From: Candidatus Omnitrophota bacterium
GTDB taxonomy: Bacteria > Omnitrophota > Omnitrophia > Omnitrophales > JACROU01
Length of the DNA: 64,000 bases
Reading direction: 5' to 3'
Assembly: GCA_029261035.1 (NCBI GenBank)
Contig: JAJDCD010000010.1
Span: 78,612 to 142,611, forward strand
Shown here: positions 45,001-51,000 of the stretch, piece by piece
How positions within the stretch are numbered: the stretch's first letter is position 1
Layout: the number at the start of each line of letters is the position of its first letter
The notes under the pieces: model-generated
Told to the model about the DNA's origin: nothing
Seen by the model: only the letters and a program-made list of their open reading frames with translations
Database searches by the model: none
Position numbers and translations under genes: made by a program

Positions 45001-48000
45001 TCTTTCAATGGATTTACAGAGCTAAGGCTTGCATGAACCGCTCCGTCAAAATCGCTGAAAGGCTCAGTTAAATCAAAACTATCTACATATAGAATCGTTC
45101 CATCTGCATCCACAGCAAATTCGCTTAACCCAGAAATTTTTCCATCCACATCAATTGTAATGCTACCTGCCGGATTTCCATCCGCATCAAAAAAAGTGCG
45201 ACTATTCTGTCGTTCTTTAAGAGGGTCGACACTAGCAACATCTACATGAATGACCCCATCAAAAGATTGAAGAGGCTCTGTCACTGAGAAGCTGTCCACA
45301 TAAAGAATCGTTCCATCCGCATCCACAGCAAATTCACTAATGGCCGTTATTTCACCACTAGTATTCAAGTTAATACTTCCTGCTGGATTTTGGTCCACAT
45401 CCAAAAAGGTACGTGTTAATTGCCTTTCTTTTAAAGACTGAATACTTGCTTTAGACGTATGAATAGATCCATCAAAATTTGTGAGAGGTTCTATAACTGA
45501 AAAACCATCCACAAGAATAATATTTCCATCCACATCCAAACCAAATTCACTCACAGCATCAATTTTTCCATCCACATTAATAGTGACACTCGCGCTTGGA
45601 TTTCCATCCACATCCAAATAAGTCCTGCTAGTTAAACGATCCTTTTGAGATGTAACGCTCGCAATACTTGTATGAAGCGCAGCATCAAAATCAATTAATG
45701 GCTCTACAACTGAAAAGCTATCGACAAAAATAACATTACCATTGGCATCGGTACCAAATTCGCTGATTCCAGAAATCTTTCCATCATCATTGATAGTAAT
45801 ACTACCCAATGGATTACCATTCAAATCTAAAATAGTTCGGTTTGTGATCTTATTTTTAAGAGATTGAACATTCGCCAAAGTGTTATGCGTTGTTGCGTTA
45901 TAAGCAACAGGAGGTTCTGTTGTTGAAAAAGAGTCAACATAAAGAATATTCCCTTGGCTGTCTGTCCTAAATTCGCTCACTGTAGCAATGTTACCGTCTT
46001 TGTTAATACTGATACTTCCCTCTGGATTTCCGTCTACATCAAGAAAGGTAACCGTTGTTTGTCTTTCTTTTATAGCGTCTACACTTGTCAAGTCCGTATG
46101 AACCGCTGAATCAAAGTTAGGAAGAGGTTCCTTAACTGAGAAAGAATTCACAACTAAGATATTTCCTTGGGCATCAATTTCAAACTCATTCACTCCAGAG
46201 ATGTTTCCATTATCATCAATAGCAAGACTGCCAATAGGGTTTCCGTCCGCATTAAAAAAAGTTCTTCCTGTCTGACTATCTTTTAAGTTATTGATTGCAG
46301 CAACAGTGCTATGTGTTACAGAATCGTAATCAGGCAATGGCTCTTGAACGGTAAAGGAATCAACGTAAAGAATACTGCCGTCTGTATCGGTTGCAATATC
46401 ATTAATGGCAGAAATCTTTCCATTCTCATCAATGCTGATATTTGCAACTGGATTTCCATTTGCATTCAAAAAGGTTCTAGTCGTTTGTCTGTCTTTAAGA
46501 CCATTAACAGATGCTGAATTCGTATGTATTGCAGGATCAAAAGTTTGAAGGGGTTGCGCTGTAATGAAAGCATCCACAGAAGTTACATTCCCTTGTGCAT
46601 CTGTGGTGAATTCATTAATGTCCGTAATTTCACCATTGGCATTAATGGTAATACTTCCTGTTGGGTTACTGTTCGCATCCAAAAAAGTTCTCTGGGTCAG
46701 ACGGTTTTTTAAAGGGGCCACATTTGCTAATTGGTTATGTACCGCAGGATCAAAATCAACTAAAGGTTCATTCACCGAATAAGCATCAACAGCGATTGGA
46801 TTTCCATTAGAATCTAATGTGAATTCACTCACTCCCGCAATCTTTCCGTCCGCATTCACATTAAGACTTCCTGCAGGATTTCCATTGCTATCCAAAAAGG
46901 TAAAAGATTGGATCTGGTCTTTTAGAGAAGCAACATTCGCTAAACTACTATGAACAGTTCCATCAAAATCAGGGGCTGGTTGATTTACAGAAAAAGATTG
47001 GACAAAAAGCACGTTTCCTTGTGCGTCCGTGGTAAATTCACTAATCGAAGAAATTTTTCCATTTTCATCGATAGAGATGTTCCCCACTGGGTTTCCATCT
47101 GAATTTAAAAAGGTTCGAGTCGATTGTCTTTGTTTTTGTGAAGCGACACTTGCTAGGCTCACATGAACTTGAACATCAAAATCTTGAAGAGGTTCATTAA
47201 GAACAAAGGCGTCAATGGAAATAATGTCTCCATCCACATTAAGGTTAAACTCATTAATACCTGTTATTTTTCCATTTGCATCCACAGAAATATTGCCAAC
47301 AGCGTTTCCATCGGCATTTAAAAAAGTTCTGCCATTAAAACTATCTTTAAAGACAGAGACACTTGCACGATCGGTATGAACAGCTGCATCAAAAGTAGGA
47401 AGAGGTGTTGTTACTGTAAAAGTGTCGACACTGACAATGTTCCCTTGTGCATCCGTCATAAATTCGCTGATACTTGCAATTTTTCCATCGACATCCACAC
47501 TGACACTTCCCGTTGGATTTCCATCCACGTCTAAAAAAGTTCTACTCGTTAATCTGTTTTTCAAAGGATCCAAAGCAGCACTATCTTTATGAATAGCCGC
47601 ATCAAAATCAACCAAAGGCTCGTTTACCGAGTAGGAGTCCACTGCCGTAACACTCCCTTGTGCGTCGGTGGTAAACTCACTAATTCCTGTTATCTTTCCA
47701 TCCGCATTCACTGTAATACTTGCACTTGCATTTCCATTACTATCCAGCAAAGTACGTGTTGTAATTTGATTTTTAAATGCACTGACACTTGCAAGGTCTG
47801 TATGAGTAGCGCTATCAAAATCAGGATTTGGTTCTATAGTGGAAAAAGACTGAACAAAAAGAATATTACCTTGTGGATCCGTAGTAAATTCACTGACACC
47901 ACTAATCTTTCCGCTCGCATCAATGGCAATACTTCCCACAGGGTTTCCATCTAAATTTAAAAATGTACGTGTTGTTTGTCTCTCTTTAAGAGAAGTTACG

Positions 48001-51000
48001 CTTGCAACGGTTGTGAAAAGTGCCGCATCAAAATCGGATAAGGGTTCTGTTACCGAAAAAGCATCCACATAAGTAATACTTCCTGAAGCATCGATACCAA
48101 ACTCATTAATCCCGCTCACCTTTCCATTTTCATCAATGCTCAAACTTCCCACAGGGTCTCCATCGGCGTTCAAGAAGGTTCGAGAAGTTCTTTTATCCTT
48201 AAGAGGCGTTAAGCTAGCAAGGTCTCCATGAATAGCTGCATCAAAGGCCGTTAGCGGAGTTTGTACCGAAAATGAATCCACACTGATAATATTTCCTTGT
48301 GCATCCGTCGTGAATTCACTAATCGCAGAAATATCGCCATTCTCATCAATAGTGATGCTTGCGATTGGATCCCCATCACTATCAAGCAATGTACGTGTCG
48401 TTAATCTATCTTTGAACGCCGAAACTGAAGACAAACTCTTGTGTAAGTTTGCATCAAAATCCGTTAAAGGTTCCGTTGCAGAAAAACTATCAACAGCAGT
48501 AATATTTCCTTGAGCATCTGTTTGAAATTCGGTAATCCCAGTAATTTTTCCAGCGGTGTTAACCGTTAAGCTTCCTACAGGGTTTCCATCAGAATCAAGA
48601 AACGTTCTTCCGGTTCGTTGATCTTTAAGAGCATCTACATTCGCAAGACTATTATGTGCCGCTGAATCAAAATCAGGTAATGGCTCTTGAACAGTAAAGC
48701 TTTCGACGAATAAAATAGTCCCGTCGGAGTCTGTTTCAAATTCAGAAATAGAAGCAAGTTTGCCGTTCTCATCAACCGTAATACTTCCCGAAGGGTTCCC
48801 TTCGCTATCCAAAAAGGTTCGAGAGGTCTGACGGTCTTTCAAGGGATTTAAACTAGCTAAACTTCCATACGTATTAGCATTAAAATCTTGAAGAGGTTCG
48901 GTAACAGAAAATGAATCTACATATAAAATATCTCCTTGAGCATCTGTAGTAAATTCACTAACCCCACTCACTTTTCCGTTCTCATCAATGGAAGCACTGC
49001 CTGTTGGATTTCCGTTGACATCAATATAGGTTCTAGAAGTTTGACGATCTTTAAATACAGAAACACTTGCCATAGAAGTAAAAGTTAACCCATTGAATAC
49101 AGGCGATGGTTGAGTGACCGTAAAAGAATCAATAGAGGTTATATCTCCATTTGCGTCTCGATTAAATTCAGTGATATCACTTATATTTCCACTCCCATCA
49201 ATAGCAAGACTGCCTAAAGGATTTCCATCTGTGTCTAAAAATGTTCGCGTGGTTAATTGCTGAGTCAAACCCAAGGCAACACCAAAATCTTGAAATGTTA
49301 CTGCATCAAAATCTTGAAGAGGCTCGATCATTAAATAATTATCTACTAATATAATGTTGCCATCTGCATCTGTTTGAAATTGACTAACGCCACTCACCTT
49401 ACCCGAAGCATTAATGGTAATGTTTCCAATAGGGTTTCCATTCGGATCTAAATAAGTGCGATTTGTTTGACGATCCCGCAGCGTCGTACTGCTAGCCAAT
49501 GTAGGGTAAAGAGCTCCGTCAAAAGTAGGTGCGGGTTGCGTTAATGAAAAAGCATCAATATTCACAACATTGCCATTCGCGTCTGTTGTAAATTCATTAA
49601 TTCCAGAAACTAATCCATTGGTATCGATAGCCACGTTACCAATAGGGTTTCCATTGCTATCTAAATAAGTCCGAGTCGTCAGCCTATCTTTAAGAGGTGA
49701 TAAACTAGCCAAATCCTTATGAACGGCTGAATCAAAATTAGGTTCAGGACTCACAATAGAATAAACATCAATCGCTGTGATATTGCCATTGACGTCTGTT
49801 ACAAACTCATTTATTCCACTCACTTTTCCATTGGCACCGACCGAAACATTAGCAATAGCTGTTCCGTTCACGTCCAATAAAGTCCGATTAAAAGAACTGT
49901 CTTTGAATCCTACTACGCTTGCAGGCGCTGTATGAATTCCAGCATCAAACAATGGGAGCTGTCTTCCCAATTGATTCACATCTTGATCTACAATCGCAAA
50001 GTTATCTACAGCAATAACATTCCCATTCGCATCTATCACAAACTCCGTAATACCTGAAATACGATCCGTCACATCAATAGAAATACTAGAAATCGCATTC
50101 CCTTGAGCGTTGACAAAGGTACGATTACTTAAAGTTCCTTGAAAAGATCCAATGCTCGCTAACGTCGTATGAACAGCTGGATCAAAATTAGGTAATTGGA
50201 CTCCCGGTTGATTTAAATCTTGATCCAAAACAGTGTAAACATCAATGGCAACCGTATTCCCATTGGCATCCGTCACAAACTGATTGATTCCAGCAATTTT
50301 TCCATTTCCATCCACAGACAAAGTGGCAACGGCATTTCCACTTCCGTCCAACAAAGTACGCGTCGTTACATTCCCTTGCACAATTCCAAAACTAGCCAAG
50401 TCAGTAAATGTTGTTGGATCATATTGAGGTAAATCTAATTGAGGCGTTGAAGGATCTTGGTCTACAATAGAAAGATTATCGACTGAAACCACATTTCCAT
50501 TGGCATCGGTTCCAAATCGAGAAGCCCCACTAATTTCTCCATTTTCATTAATGGTAAAACTAGCAGCCGCCGTTCCATCTGGATTAAAAAAAGTAAAGCC
50601 TTGAGGTTTGTCATTAGACACACTGTTAGGATCGTCAACATCCCCCACCACTTCAAAAACTTGTGTCGATGTCAAAATACCATCTGCATCATAAGCATAG
50701 TTGGTTACTTCATCAGGAATTACATCTTGAGGATCCGTACTTGTTGGATCATCTTTAAAAGTTACAATTTGTTTAATTCGATCATCCCGAAGTAAACCTT
50801 CTTCATAAATAATTTCTAATTGCTTAATCCCACTAGTATCTTCTTGAACAACTTTCTGCAAATAACCTGCAGCATCATAGGTATATCGATTCACAGAGCC
50901 ATCGTTAAATTCAATACGGTCAATCACAGGGGTTCCAAATTGAGGTAATTGGGTATAGAAAATGGTATTTTCTAAATTTCCGCTACCCTTCACCGTTGGA

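Noticed and set aside
35935-48513. Many forward ORFs with recurring GFPSTSKKVR-like sequence
   Set aside because: They are the antisense reading of the 213-bp repeat and recur with its period; they are not a gene family.
33976-50569. CRISPR array or satellite DNA
   Set aside because: The period is 213/237 bp, the units are diverged and in frame within one ORF, and there are no short identical repeats with unique spacers.
33976-50569. EF-hand, dockerin or RTX calcium repeats
   Set aside because: DxDGN turns recur, but the spacing fits neither a 12-residue EF loop nor the RTX nonapeptide; only a general calcium-binding possibility remains.
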